A DNA stretch of 64,000 nucleotides from Lysinibacillus sp. B2A1 (GCA_002973635.1 CP027224.1:5196001-5260000), one strand, 5' to 3'; positions 25,223 to 35,010 are shown, counted from the stretch's first letter. Numbers and translations: made by a program. The notes: generated by a model from the letters alone, not told the origin.

Positions 25223-26500
25223 ATGAATTTTAATACGAATGAAAAAATTAATCAAGTTTCTGAAAATACGCTTGTCATCGGTATTGACATCGCGAAGTAT
25301 AAACATTTTGCATGTGCCATCGATGATCGTGGTCGTGTGCTTCAAAAATCATTTCCGATTGCTCAATCACACATGGGATTTGAAGCTTTTTATGAACGAT
25401 TACTTGCGTTAAAGGCGATACATGATAAACAGGAAATCCTCGTTGGTTTCGAGCCAACAGGTCACTACTGGATGAACTTAGCTGCGTTTTTAACAAACTA
25501 CGGCATTCCTTTTGTGATGGTGAATCCGATGCACGTCAATCGCTCGAAGGAACTCGATGATAACCTGCAAACGAAAAATGACCAAAAGGATGCACTAGTG
25601 ATTGCTCGTCTAATGCGCGATGGACGCTTCAGCTATCCACGTATTTTAGCGGGTGTAGAAGCAGAACTTCGCAACGGCGCGACATTGCGTGCCAAAATAC
25701 AAGAAGACTTAAATGCGCTTCAAAATCGGATCATTCGTTGGCTCGATTGCTTTTTTCCTGAATTTACTCAAGTATTTAAAAGTTTTGGGAAGATGGCCTA
25801 TGCGGTGCTTGAAAAAACACCTCTACCATCGGATATCAATGGAAAAACACCGGAAGAACTGCTCTTCCTTTATCGCCAAGTAGAGGGAATGAAAAGTCCC
25901 CAACTACCAAAGGCAAAGCAATTGGGCGAGGTAGCAGAAAGCTCCATTGGAGTGACAGAAGGTCTTGTGATGGCACGTTTTGAAATTGCCACACTCCTCT
26001 CTCAAATCCAATTGATGCAGACACAACTTGAAAAATTAACGGCACAGCTCATTGAGCTAGCCAAACAAATGACGGATTATGACTATTTAGCATCTGTTCC
26101 TGGAATTGGTGATATCACGATAGTCGATTTACTTTCAGAGGTCGGTTCACTCACACAATATGCGCATCCACGCCAATTAATCAAATTAGCGGGACTCACA
26201 TTGCGTGAAAACTCCTCTGGTCAGCAAAAAGGACAAAAGCGCATCTCCAAGCGAGGTCGTCGTCAATTACGTGCGCTCCTGTTCCGCGTAATGATGCCGT
26301 TAATCAAACATAACCCAGCTTTTCGAGCGTTACACGAATACTACACCACACGTGCCAACAATCCACTGCGTAAAAAGCAATCGATCGTTGTGCTATGTGG
26401 CAAGTTAGTAAAGATTTTACATGCCTTGTGCAAAAAGAAAACGATGTTTGATGAACATCAAATGATGAAGGATTTCGCCCATCTTCAGATGACTGCCTAA
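25223..26500 (+). CDS. IS110-family transposase (DEDD recombinase), copy B
   Basis: 425 residues, full length, with the same DEDD and serine motifs as copy A. The start ATG follows GAGAGGAC in both copies. The Arg-to-Cys change in WLDCFF and the Gln-to-Leu change in LIELAK are the only residue differences, and neither lies in a recognised catalytic motif. It could mobilise either copy. Confidence 0.92.
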   Translation: MNFNTNEKINQVSENTLVIGIDIAKYKHFACAIDDRGRVLQKSFPIAQSHMGFEAFYERLLALKAIHDKQEILVGFEPTGHYWMNLAAFLTNYGIPFVMVNPMHVNRSKELDDNLQTKNDQKDALVIARLMRDGRFSYPRILAGVEAELRNGATLRAKIQEDLNALQNRIIRWLDCFFPEFTQVFKSFGKMAYAVLEKTPLPSDINGKTPEELLFLYRQVEGMKSPQLPKAKQLGEVAESSIGVTEGLVMARFEIATLLSQIQLMQTQLEKLTAQLIELAKQMTDYDYLASVPGIGDITIVDLLSEVGSLTQYAHPRQLIKLAGLTLRENSSGQQKGQKRISKRGRRQLRALLFRVMMPLIKHNPAFRALHEYYTTRANNPLRKKQSIVVLCGKLVKILHALCKKKTMFDEHQMMKDFAHLQMTA

Positions 26501-26902
26501 GCGCCGCCATCAGAAGTCAAAATCAAGAGGATGACATGGAGAAGCCGGCACTATTTTCACCATCCGACCATTCAAACAACTGAAATGAGTCCCTAAGGGA
26601 GCATCGCCAGCCTCTGCCTTATGACTAGACCGAACGAAGGAATGTACGCGCAAACAGACGCCTAGAGATATGGGAGGGTCCGTCATCATAAGCAACGCAG
26701 AGATCCAACAGTGCATCGCTATAACGCATAAAATCAGGAAGATTATTACCAATTAATGGTCTTTCTTTTAGCGAAGCATACGGATAGTTTGTAAGAAAAA
26801 GAAAGAAATACAAAATAACGATAGATGGATGTGTCGAAAAAAATTTTTTTGACACGTAAAAGTGGCGTGAACCATTGATATATCAACATTTATAGAGGGA
26901 GG
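26501..26902 (+). ncRNA. Candidate bridge RNA region of IS110 copy B
   Basis: 402 bp between the transposase stop and the element end. Inside, AAGGGAGCAT (26595-26604) repeats the first 10 nt of the element, in the context CCCTAAGGG, and TATGGGAGGG (26670-26679) resembles the other end and the target octamer. Placement downstream of the transposase is the arrangement described for the IS1111 group. Structure and ends need experimental mapping. Confidence 0.45.
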
Positions 26903-26923
26903 AATTCACTGGTAAAGGTTTTA

Positions 26924-28285
26924 TTATTGATAAAACGGCTTCACTTCGTACCCATTTTTCTCCAGATGATAACGAACGCTTTTCTCAATTAAGAAGTGAC
27001 CTGAACCAACAACAACAAAGTATGTACCTTTTTTCTCTTTAAGTACATTCATGATTTTCTTTGCCATTTGTTCATCACGTAAACCAAATAGCATTTCATT
27101 GTATTCTGATGATTCTCCTTCCATCGCTTGGAAGCTTTTCGCGAAGGCTTCAACGTCCCCTTGCTTCCAGCTTGTAAACCACTCTTGAAGCATTTCGGAT
27201 TGATTTTCTTCAGATGGCGTGAGTATGCTATCCAACACAGCAACTAAAGATTGTTCCTGTGCTTCTGGCGATAATGCGTCAAACATATCAACCTGTGCTT
27301 TAGTACCTTCTAATTCAATCACTGGCTTTTGCTTCAGCTGCGCATTCAATAAAAAGTATATATCAATACCATGCATCGCCATTTCTTGTGGCGTCATACC
27401 AAAGGAATCATCCATTGCCAGCAATGATAACGTGTTTGAAAGCATCCAAGGCTTTTGCAATGTCAGTTCTTCCATAGGGAGATCATAAAGTGCTGCAACT
27501 TTCTCTAGCTTTGCATAAGTTTCTGGCGCAATAGCATCTTTTAATGTTAAGCCATCTGTATACATGGCCTTTTCTGAATAGTATTCAAGCCCTTTTGTAT
27601 CCAGAATATTTGCCTCTACTAATAGCGCATCCGCTTCATCAAACGCTGTCACTAGTTTTTTATTGAATGGATATAAATCTGGTGTACCTAGATGAATGGA
27701 GCCCAGTAAATACACAAGCGTATCCTCATCCTCCACTATCCAGGCTACTCCCTTCGCCCCTTGCTCAGCAAGTTCATATGTATTTTTTATAAATCGAACA
27801 GCAAATAGAACAGCCTGTTGCGTCGTGGCCTTTTTCTCTAACTGCAGTCCATTTTTAGAACCTTGTAGTATGTTATGCTCTTTCATAAATTGAACAGCAT
27901 CAGTGCCAACAGGTAAATCATAACGTGCCACGATATTATACAAGCGATTCACAATATCACCGCGTGTGTTATCGTTCTTCACACTCACTGGCTTATACTG
28001 TTTATTTTCCGCTAAGCCCAGAGAGGCAATTTTCTTTTCTGTTAATGCCAGCAGTTCATTTACCTTCTCCACCGAGATTTCTTGAAGGAAGCCCTTATAA
28101 TACCAATCAGTTGGATAAATCCCGTATTTTTCACCCTCGTTTAATGTTTCAATAGCCCAATCACTAATCGATGGTACTAGGGGTGGTGACTGCTCCTCTG
28201 CATGTACTGCTGGCATAAGCGCAGTCAGCATCAATGAAGTGCCAAGCAACGCAGCACTCGTACGTTTCATTATCTTTTTCATCAT
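26924..28285 (-). CDS. Secreted TraB/GumN-family protein with SLH-like N-terminal region
   Basis: 453 residues. Signal peptide at residues 1-29 (SAALLGTSLMLTALMPAVHA). Residues 38-85 resemble an S-layer-homology repeat (WAIETLNEGEKYGIYPTDWY). From about residue 185 the TraB/GumN fold begins: YLLGSIHLGTPDLYPF with the His motif, VEANILD, PVIELEGTKAQVD and the closing VVVGSGHFL. The family is thought to be metal-dependent hydrolases, but the substrate is unknown. It is monocistronic. Confidence 0.8.
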   Translation of the reverse strand: MMKKIMKRTSAALLGTSLMLTALMPAVHAEEQSPPLVPSISDWAIETLNEGEKYGIYPTDWYYKGFLQEISVEKVNELLALTEKKIASLGLAENKQYKPVSVKNDNTRGDIVNRLYNIVARYDLPVGTDAVQFMKEHNILQGSKNGLQLEKKATTQQAVLFAVRFIKNTYELAEQGAKGVAWIVEDEDTLVYLLGSIHLGTPDLYPFNKKLVTAFDEADALLVEANILDTKGLEYYSEKAMYTDGLTLKDAIAPETYAKLEKVAALYDLPMEELTLQKPWMLSNTLSLLAMDDSFGMTPQEMAMHGIDIYFLLNAQLKQKPVIELEGTKAQVDMFDALSPEAQEQSLVAVLDSILTPSEENQSEMLQEWFTSWKQGDVEAFAKSFQAMEGESSEYNEMLFGLRDEQMAKKIMNVLKEKKGTYFVVVGSGHFLIEKSVRYHLEKNGYEVKPFYQ

Positions 28286-28524
28286 ATCTTTTCTCTCCCT
28301 TTTTCATATTTGCTAAAGCAACATTTGAGATTATACCATATAAAACCCATCTATTTTATACTTAATGTGTAAATGTTTACTATTTTGTTTTGGATTTTAA
28401 AGTTATGTAGATATACTTAATATAAAGGTGATGCAAATAAATCTCACAATATTAATTTCTATTACTAACCGCAGCTATGTTAGTAGATTCTCATTTTTAA
28501 TATGAAACGCATAATAAATCTAAA

Positions 28525-28559
28525 TAAGACGATGACAAACTATTCATGTCATCATCTTA
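28525..28559. terminator. Intrinsic terminator-like hairpin
   Basis: 13-bp stem TAAGACGATGACA / TGTCATCATCTTA with one mismatched pair. In the gene-free stretch 28286-28951 it is followed by an unassigned coding-like relic (ESKDGMYVAPDDRVSNW, ending near 28650) and by the hairpin at 28755. Confidence 0.6.
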
Positions 28560-28754
28560 TCTTTTAAATCTAGCTTTAAAGTTTATTGAAAAAATTTGAA
28601 TCTAAAGATGGCATGTATGTAGCTCCTGATGATCGAGTTTCTAACTGGTAAAAATTAGAGATGATAGAGATGATTCCAATAGCTCTTACATCAGTGTATA
28701 AAGTCAAAGAGGCTGTCTAGGAAGTCCTTTTAAGAGTAAATACACCAATATAAA

Positions 28755-28792
28755 TAGCCCAAGAATGGTCGTTTTACAGCATTCTTGGGCTA
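28755..28792. terminator. Intrinsic terminator-like hairpin
   Basis: Perfect 13-bp stem TAGCCCAAGAATG / CATTCTTGGGCTA, upstream of the germination operon, which it would insulate. Confidence 0.7.
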
Positions 28793-28951
28793 TACCTCTT
28801 TTCACAGTCAACGAAATTTTGTTGTCTGTTTTTTATATCTATCAAAAAAATGCATAATTCTATTAAATTCTTCTTCTCTTCGATAAACCTAGTATAAATT
28901 CTCTATCTATTGCATATTCTATTAAATAGAAAAGTAAAGGAGGACACTGTA

Positions 28952-30466
28952 GTGAGTAATTTAGAAAATGATAATCCTAAAACGATTACGTCTCTTTCTA
29001 CATCTCTCCTAAAAAATATTAAAACGATTAAAAGCTCACTAGGTAATAGTAATGATATTATTATCCGTGAATTTTTTATTGGTAAACCAATAGAGGTACC
29101 CATAGCTATTATTTATACGGATGGCCTAGCTGATAATATCTCGATTACAGACTTTATATTAGAATCTATTATTTCTGACTTTGAGGTGACATCTGAAACT
29201 ACTTTGCAAGAAATTGGGGATCGATTAAAAACATATTGCTTAACTGTGGGGAGTATAAAAAATGTATCCGATTTCCCCTCATTGTTTAACGCTATTTTGG
29301 GCGGAGAAACCATTTTACTATTAGATGGACTTGCTATAGGCATTTCCACAAGTACGAGAAGCTCCAAAGATAGAGCTATAACAGAACCAGCAACAGAAGC
29401 TGTTATAAGAGGTCCTAGAGAGTCATTTACAGAGACATTACGAACCAATACAGCTTTAATACGACGCAAAATAAAAAGTCCTAATCTTTGGATAAAATCA
29501 AGAGTTATTGGTGAAGTTACTCAAACAGAAATAGCTGTTATGTATATAAATGGTATAGCTAATGAAAAAATAGTACAGGAAGTACTTAAACGACTAGATC
29601 GAATTGATATAGACGGTATTTTAGAAAGTGGATACATCGAACAATTAATTCAAGATTCAAAGTTTACTTTATTTCCTACTGTATATAATTCAGAACGTCC
29701 AGATGTTATAGCAGGAGAATTACTAGAAGGAAAGATTGCTATTATAGTAGATGGAACACCATTTGTTTTAATTGTACCTGCATTATTCAATTCTTTTTTA
29801 CAATCGGCAGAAGATTATTATCAGAACGCATTTGTCAGTTCATTTATCCGTCTTATAAGATTTTTAGGCATTAGCCTTGCATTAGTTGCTCCATCTCTTT
29901 ATATTTCTCTAACGACTTTTCATCAGGAAATGATTCCAACCCCTTTACTTATCAGTATATATGCACAACGAGAAGGTGTTCCATTTCCCGCTTTTATAGA
30001 GGCCTTAATAATGGAAATTGCGTTTGAAGTTTTAAGGGAGGCGGGTTTAAGAATGCCAAGAATGATTGGACCCGCGATTTCTATAGTAGGAACGCTCATT
30101 ATTGGTCAAGCAGCTGTAGAGGCAGGAATTGTTTCTGCTGCAATGGTCATTATTGTTGCTTTGACAGCCATATGTAGTTTTCTTTTCCCAGCCTATGGTC
30201 TATCCAATTCTATCCGTATTTTACGTTTCCCATTAATGGTGTTAGCGGCTATGTTTGGACTATTTGGCGTATTTGTAGGACTTATGCTTTTGATTATCCA
30301 TTTATGTAGTTTGCGTTCCTTTGGTGTTCCATATATGAGCCCATTTGCACCATTAATACCAAAAGATCAAAAAGATGCTTTAATTATTTTTCCGCGTGGC
30401 TTCTTACTTACACGTCCACGATTGATTAGTCAGATTAATAACGTTAGAGGGCGCAAAAATCGGTAA
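28952..30466 (+). CDS. GerA-family germinant receptor subunit A
   Basis: 504 residues from GTG 28952, 8 nt after AAAGGAGG. A longer frame from 28910 is rejected. The N-terminal soluble domain includes REFFIGKPIEVPIAIIYTDG and ILGGETILLLDGLAIGIST. The C-terminal half has five to six membrane helices with PTPLLISIYAQREGVPFPAF and EVLREAGLRMPRMIGPAIS, the GerA A-subunit signature. It is part of the inner-membrane receptor in spores that senses nutrients. The operon order is A, C, small protein, B. SigG control is expected, but no clear SigG promoter could be read. Confidence 0.92.
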   Translation: MSNLENDNPKTITSLSTSLLKNIKTIKSSLGNSNDIIIREFFIGKPIEVPIAIIYTDGLADNISITDFILESIISDFEVTSETTLQEIGDRLKTYCLTVGSIKNVSDFPSLFNAILGGETILLLDGLAIGISTSTRSSKDRAITEPATEAVIRGPRESFTETLRTNTALIRRKIKSPNLWIKSRVIGEVTQTEIAVMYINGIANEKIVQEVLKRLDRIDIDGILESGYIEQLIQDSKFTLFPTVYNSERPDVIAGELLEGKIAIIVDGTPFVLIVPALFNSFLQSAEDYYQNAFVSSFIRLIRFLGISLALVAPSLYISLTTFHQEMIPTPLLISIYAQREGVPFPAFIEALIMEIAFEVLREAGLRMPRMIGPAISIVGTLIIGQAAVEAGIVSAAMVIIVALTAICSFLFPAYGLSNSIRILRFPLMVLAAMFGLFGVFVGLMLLIIHLCSLRSFGVPYMSPFAPLIPKDQKDALIIFPRGFLLTRPRLISQINNVRGRKNR

Positions 30467-30493
30467 TAACTAACTGTTAAATGAGGTTACCTT

Positions 30494-31681
30494 ATGAAGA
30501 AGAACATAATCATTATGTCATTGATCATTCTAATTTTGATTCTAAGTGGTTGTTGGAGTAAACGTGAATTAAATGAATTAGCACTTGTTGCAGCACTTGG
30601 TATTGATTTAATTGATGACGAATATGCTATTTCTGCACAAGTAATTGATCCTAGTCAAGTTTCTTCAAAACAATCTGCAAGTGGACATGCTCCAGTTGTC
30701 ACCTATCATGCTAAAGGAAAAACTGTATTTGAAGCTGTTAGAAAAATATTAGCTTTGTCCCCTAGAAAACTATACTTTGCACATTTACAATTAGTAGTTA
30801 TTGGAGAAGAACTGGCAGAAAACGGTTTACGAGATACCATTGATTTTTTAGCAAGAGATCAAGAGATACGAAATGATTTTACGGTTATAGTATCTCAGAA
30901 AGCAACTGCAAAAGATGTTTTAAATGTATTAACACCAATAGAAAAAATTCCTGCTAATAAAATGTTAAACTCCTTAAAAAGTATGCAAGATGCATGGGGT
31001 TCCACTTTAGTAGTTGATATTGAAGATTTAGTCACAGATTTAGGGGTAAACAACCAGTATTTTGTTCTATCGGCAATTGAAGTTCTAGGGGATAAAAGCT
31101 TAGGGATTGACCAAACAAATGTAGAAAGAATTGAAACGCCAGTAAAACTGAAGTTTACGGGACTTGCTATTTTTAAAGAGGATAAATTATTAGGTTATCT
31201 TGATGAATATGAAAGTAAGAGTTTAAATTACTTAAATAATAAAATTAAATCAACGATTGAAATTATTGGTTGTCCTTCGAAAGGAGAATTATCGACCGAG
31301 ATTACTCAATCTAAAACTAAAACAACAGGAGTAATTAGGGACGGCAAGCCTACAATTAATATTAGCATTAATGTTGTTCAAAATGTTGCCGAGGTAAATT
31401 GTGATATGGATCTAACAGAAATGGAAACGATGGATTGGATTAATAAACAAACTGCTGAACACATAAAGAAAAATATTAATCAATTGCTAAAAATTCTTCA
31501 AAAAAATTATCAAGCAGATGTACTTGGTTTTGGGGAGGCTATTCATCGTGCTGACCCTACGGAATGGAAAAAGATTAAAGGCGACTGGCAAACCATTTAT
31601 CCTGAGGTAGAAGTAAATGTTAGGGTTAATGTCAATACACAGGGTTTAGGGACTATGCAAAACTCAAAATTAAAGGAGTAA
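30494..31681 (+). CDS. GerC-type germination lipoprotein (subunit C)
   Basis: 395 residues, Ger(x)C family. The lipobox LILSGCWSKRELNELALVAA gives a lipidated Cys19 and the typical C(W/Y)xxxELxxLA opening. KTVFEAVRKILALSPRKLYF and the C-terminal GFGEAIHRADPTEWKKIKGD are conserved. It is anchored on the outer face of the spore inner membrane and required for receptor function. It lies 27 bp after subunit A. Confidence 0.92.
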   Translation: MKKNIIIMSLIILILILSGCWSKRELNELALVAALGIDLIDDEYAISAQVIDPSQVSSKQSASGHAPVVTYHAKGKTVFEAVRKILALSPRKLYFAHLQLVVIGEELAENGLRDTIDFLARDQEIRNDFTVIVSQKATAKDVLNVLTPIEKIPANKMLNSLKSMQDAWGSTLVVDIEDLVTDLGVNNQYFVLSAIEVLGDKSLGIDQTNVERIETPVKLKFTGLAIFKEDKLLGYLDEYESKSLNYLNNKIKSTIEIIGCPSKGELSTEITQSKTKTTGVIRDGKPTINISINVVQNVAEVNCDMDLTEMETMDWINKQTAEHIKKNINQLLKILQKNYQADVLGFGEAIHRADPTEWKKIKGDWQTIYPEVEVNVRVNVNTQGLGTMQNSKLKE

Positions 31682-31684
31682 AAA

Positions 31685-31936
31685 TTGATTATGTTTATCA
31701 CTTTAGGCATTTTCATAATTTCTGTTGCCATAATTTTAATTGAACTTCCTAAATTAAAAATAGGCAGTAAAAAGTTAACTTGGGCATTCTCTATTTTATT
31801 AGTCATGGGAACAGCCTTAAACATTGCTATAAGTTTAAATGTCTTAATTGCCAGTCCGTTAGACGCAATTATGTATATTTTTCAACCAGTCAGCGACATT
31901 CTAAAAGAAACATTGTTAAATAAAAATAACTTATAA
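31685..31936 (+). CDS. Small membrane protein inside the germination operon
   Basis: 81-83 residues with two hydrophobic segments (LGIFIISVAIILIELPKL and TWAFSILLVMGTALNIAISL). It has a good AAAGGAG site and sits 3 bp after the C gene and 12 bp before the B gene, so it is clearly part of the operon. TTG 31685 and ATG 31691 are both possible starts. Small D-type subunits occur in some ger operons and are thought to modulate the receptor. Confidence 0.75.
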   Translation: MIMFITLGIFIISVAIILIELPKLKIGSKKLTWAFSILLVMGTALNIAISLNVLIASPLDAIMYIFQPVSDILKETLLNKNNL

Positions 31937-31948
31937 GAGGCATTTATT

Positions 31949-33070
31949 ATGGAAAAACAATTGATAAGCTCCCGTCAATTCACAATAATTGTTATTCTTT
32001 ATACGGTTGGAACAGGAATATTAATTATACCAGCAAGTATAGCTTCAGAAGTACAGCAAGATGCTTGGATTGTAGCAACTATAGGGACTCTTTTAAGCTT
32101 ACTTTTAATAAAGCTATATATCATTTTATCAAATAAAATGGCGAACCTTTCTCTTGTTGAAGTATCTGAAAAGTTTTTAGGAAGCTTTGTCGGAAAATTT
32201 ATTTCCCTCTGTTTTGTAGTGTTAACACTTTTATCTTCAGGGGAGTTATTATATTTCATCGGTAATTTCTTACAAACAGAAGTAATGCCTGAAACACCGC
32301 CAGTAGTATTTGCCATACTTTTCAACTTTATTATTCTATTTGCTGCATATCAGGGTATAGAAGTTTTTGCACGCACATTAGAAATATTATTTCCAATTTT
32401 TTTGTTCATATTTATAATTTTTTTGTTCTTCGTTTCACCACAAATTGATATTAAAAATATACAGCCAGTTTTTGAAGTATCCATTCCGCCACTAATATAT
32501 AGTGTTTTACATTTCATGGGTTTGTTTTCGTTTCCATTGATTGTATTATTAATGATTTTTCCTTCTAATATTAATAACCTTCAATCTGGCAAAAAAGGCT
32601 TTTACATGGGTACAATAGTCGGCGGCTTTATTATAACAGCTTTTATTGCGTTATCGATTTTAGTATTAGGTGTAACCAATACATCTTTAAGAACATTTCC
32701 GAGTTATACATTAGCTCAAAAAATTTCTGTCGGAAACTTTTTACAACGTATTGAGATTATAATGGCTTTTATGTGGATGGTCACAATATTTGTAAGAGCC
32801 TTTATGTATTTTTATGCTTCTTTAATCGGTATAAGTCAAATACTTAAACTAAAGGATCATAGACCTTTAATTCTACCACTTGGAATGCTTGCTATAGCTC
32901 TTTCTCAAATTGTTCATGCAAATATCATTCATTCCGATAAATACAATCAGCAGACTTGGCCACTTTTTATAGCTATGTTCTCTATTTTTTTACCAATAAT
33001 ATTGCTATTCGTAGCTAAGTTCAGAAGATTAAAGGACAAAGACGTTGATAGGGATGTTAAGAATGTTTAA
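31949..33070 (+). CDS. GerB-type germination permease (subunit B)
   Basis: 373 residues with ten hydrophobic helices, APC-superfamily fold. The opening ISSRQFTIIVILYTVGTGIL followed by IPASIASEVQQDAWI is diagnostic of endospore germination permeases. The B subunit is thought to bind the germinant. It closes the operon and a terminator lies 24 bp further on. Confidence 0.92.
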   Translation: MEKQLISSRQFTIIVILYTVGTGILIIPASIASEVQQDAWIVATIGTLLSLLLIKLYIILSNKMANLSLVEVSEKFLGSFVGKFISLCFVVLTLLSSGELLYFIGNFLQTEVMPETPPVVFAILFNFIILFAAYQGIEVFARTLEILFPIFLFIFIIFLFFVSPQIDIKNIQPVFEVSIPPLIYSVLHFMGLFSFPLIVLLMIFPSNINNLQSGKKGFYMGTIVGGFIITAFIALSILVLGVTNTSLRTFPSYTLAQKISVGNFLQRIEIIMAFMWMVTIFVRAFMYFYASLIGISQILKLKDHRPLILPLGMLAIALSQIVHANIIHSDKYNQQTWPLFIAMFSIFLPIILLFVAKFRRLKDKDVDRDVKNV

Positions 33071-33093
33071 AATCATGATATTGAATAATCTAC

Positions 33094-33120
33094 AAAACCT
33101 CCAAATGGGGGTTTTCATTT
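33094..33120 (+). terminator. Terminator of the germination operon
   Basis: AAAACCTCC / GGGGGTTTT stem with a 4-nt loop and a T-rich tail. Confidence 0.7.
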
Positions 33121-33289
33121 TGCTAAGTATGAGACTTTTATAAAAAGATTTGATCATTTACTAATAGTGGTGTGCTACCATTGCTTCCTATTGTAGAATA
33201 TTGAAAAACACCGTAATTTTAAAATAACCCCACAGTCATTTTGCTAAAGCCTCATTTAATTTAATAAGGAAATTTTAAGAACCAACTTT

Positions 33290-33610
33290 CTAGTCCCAAT
33301 CCATATAAAAACTCACCTTTAGCTTTTCTTGCCCACAATCTGGACAATCTAGGACTTCACTTTGATTAATATTGACTAAAGGCTTTTTTGGCATTCGAGT
33401 ACTACATCGAGGACAAATACGAGTGTTCTTGTAAGATTCGGTTCCTGACTTCATATGTAAATATACTTTATTTAATAGGTAACAACACTTATGACAAACA
33501 TATAGACCATTGTAGCATTCAAAAGACGTTTCCTTGTCATTAATAAACTCTCTAATGTATTGCCGACCTTCTTCTTCCTCATACCATTCTAAAATCGAGC
33601 TCAAGTCCAT
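33290..33610 (-). CDS. Zinc-ribbon protein of unknown function
   Basis: 106 residues. The N-terminus is acidic (ILEWYEEEEGRQYIREFIND). Three CxxC motifs follow (CHKC, CPRC, CPDC) plus extra Cys, consistent with two zinc ribbons. No catalytic domain is visible. It may bind nucleic acid or protein. Ribosome site before ATG 33610 is weak (ATTTAGGTAT), so the start is less certain. Confidence 0.65.
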   Translation of the reverse strand: MDLSSILEWYEEEEGRQYIREFINDKETSFECYNGLYVCHKCCYLLNKVYLHMKSGTESYKNTRICPRCSTRMPKKPLVNINQSEVLDCPDCGQEKLKVSFYMDWD

Positions 33611-33828
33611 ATACCTAAATCCAATTCCTAAAAAAACATTTACAAGCTTCTCCCATAAATCTCAAATACCTCTCTTGTTCAGTTTAGATGGAAAAAAGTA
33701 CAGTTAAATTTTAATATATGTATCCATGTTTAAAAGGTATAATTCCATAAAACGGAATTTTTTTAACCTGGATTTCAACATAGTATTTCAATACTACTGG
33801 CTTTGATAAACAAACAAAAAGAAAGAAA

Positions 33829-33863
33829 GAGCTTGTTTTAAAAAGATTAATCAAAACACGCTC
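33829..33863. repeat. Hairpin of the TTGATCAAAA family, copy 2
   Basis: Outer stem GAGC...GCTC and inner GTTTT/AAAAC with the loop AAAAAGATTAATC. It is the only structure seen in the gene-free stretch 33611-33974. Confidence 0.55.
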
Positions 33864-33974
33864 GTACTATATTTTATAGAATCATTCTATTCATTAAAGC
33901 ACTCTTTAATAGAGAAACATGTCGAGCAAACCTCAGCTGATTTTCCATAGTTTTTGGGACAGCCCATCTATCCT

Positions 33975-34841
33975 TTAACTGATAGAAAACCTGTTCAATT
34001 TTGCCTCAGTACCAAGCATGACAGTATTAAACTCATTCCCTTGGCTATCTCGTCCCCTTCTGAAATAGAGGCTACGTAAAAAATTCTTACTGTTCACACG
34101 AGCAATCACCTGACTGCGACTTTTCGGCAAATTGCAGCATTGCGCTAAGTCACTAATCCAATCAGCGATTTCTTGATGTGGGAGTAACTCTTTGTCAATC
34201 ATCGTATCCACGATGTTGACCAACCGCTCATCATCCTCATCACTAAAAATGTGTCTTCCATTATGGAGCTTGCTAGAAATAGCGACAAGAACCTCCCTCA
34301 GCATTGCGACGCTACTCGCATCACATTGTACCAGCTCGACAAAAACATCTGCACCGTGAGACGCACTGTGAGCCCAGCCTCCTACAGAAAGGTAACCCCG
34401 CAGATCCTTCTCTTCTTTATAATAACGGAGCATTGTATGCATTAATTGCTCAATTTCTTCTTGATTTAAAAATGGATTCTGCCTGTGGCGTTGCACAATC
34501 AAAGCGATAGGCAATGCAGAAAACGTCCTTGTAAAAACTGACTGATCATCCTCGCTGCCAATATTAAAGAACAAATGGTTCTCATCAGTCAAAACAGTTA
34601 AAAGGCTACGCAACTCCTCTTCATTGAATCTGTTCTCTTCTTTAATCCACATATAAAACATCGGATAAATCAGGTTATCTCGTAATTCTGGCTGAGGATC
34701 ACCGATATATTGAAGTAACAAAGGTAAGAAATCTTGATGCTGCTCACCTTCTCGTAACTGATACTCATCCTTCTCAATTCTTTGCAAATCCTGCATCAAT
34801 TTGGTTCTCGTATCCTCAGATATTCTTCCTGTTTTAGACAT
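33975..34841 (-). CDS. DUF2785 protein
   Basis: 288 residues, largely alpha-helical, HEAT-like. RDNLIYPMFYMWI, RGYLSVGGWAHSASHGADVF and HNGRHIFSDEDDERLV match DUF2785, a family of unknown function found in Gram-positive bacteria. No membrane segment. Monocistronic. Its ribosome site AAAGGGG is buried in a perfect hairpin (see 34848-34877), which suggests control of translation. Confidence 0.8.
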   Translation of the reverse strand: MSKTGRISEDTRTKLMQDLQRIEKDEYQLREGEQHQDFLPLLLQYIGDPQPELRDNLIYPMFYMWIKEENRFNEEELRSLLTVLTDENHLFFNIGSEDDQSVFTRTFSALPIALIVQRHRQNPFLNQEEIEQLMHTMLRYYKEEKDLRGYLSVGGWAHSASHGADVFVELVQCDASSVAMLREVLVAISSKLHNGRHIFSDEDDERLVNIVDTMIDKELLPHQEIADWISDLAQCCNLPKSRSQVIARVNSKNFLRSLYFRRGRDSQGNEFNTVMLGTEAKLNRFSIS

Positions 34842-34847
34842 AAAAAC

Positions 34848-34877
34848 ACCCCTTTAGAAAATCATATCTAAAGGGGT
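34848..34877 (-). promoter_or_regulatory. Hairpin covering the ribosome site of the DUF2785 gene
   Basis: Perfect 11-bp stem (34848-34858 / 34867-34877, 8-nt loop). Its 3' arm is CTAAAGGGGT, the Shine-Dalgarno sequence, 6-7 nt before ATG 34841. In the folded mRNA the ribosome site would be closed. It may act as a translational switch, or may be the terminator of an upstream transcript. Confidence 0.55.
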
Positions 34878-35010
34878 AAAACGGTGCAACTTTATTTATA
34901 ACAGTATATCTCTTTTATAAACATTAATCTTTTCAACTAAGTTTTAGATTTTTATAAAAAAGTTTCTTCAATTAAATGAGCCCTATTCAACCAAGCCTCG
35001 TCAAAAATAA

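Larger units (their letters stand above)
25104..26902 (+). mobile_element. IS110-family insertion sequence, copy B (1799 bp)
   Basis: Inverted relative to copy A and equal in length. Left end AAGGGAGCATTCC, right end TATAGAGGGAGG. The empty target reconstructed from the flanks is TTT-AAGGGAGG-AATTC, while for copy A it is TTA-AAGGGAGG-TGACA, so both sites share the octamer AAGGGAGG. The right end lies 21 bp from the TraB/GumN stop. Confidence 0.9.

Noticed and set aside
28860..28935. SigG promoter for the germination operon
   Set aside because: GTATA and CATATTCTA occur near 28901 and 28917, but the spacing and -10 match are too poor to call.
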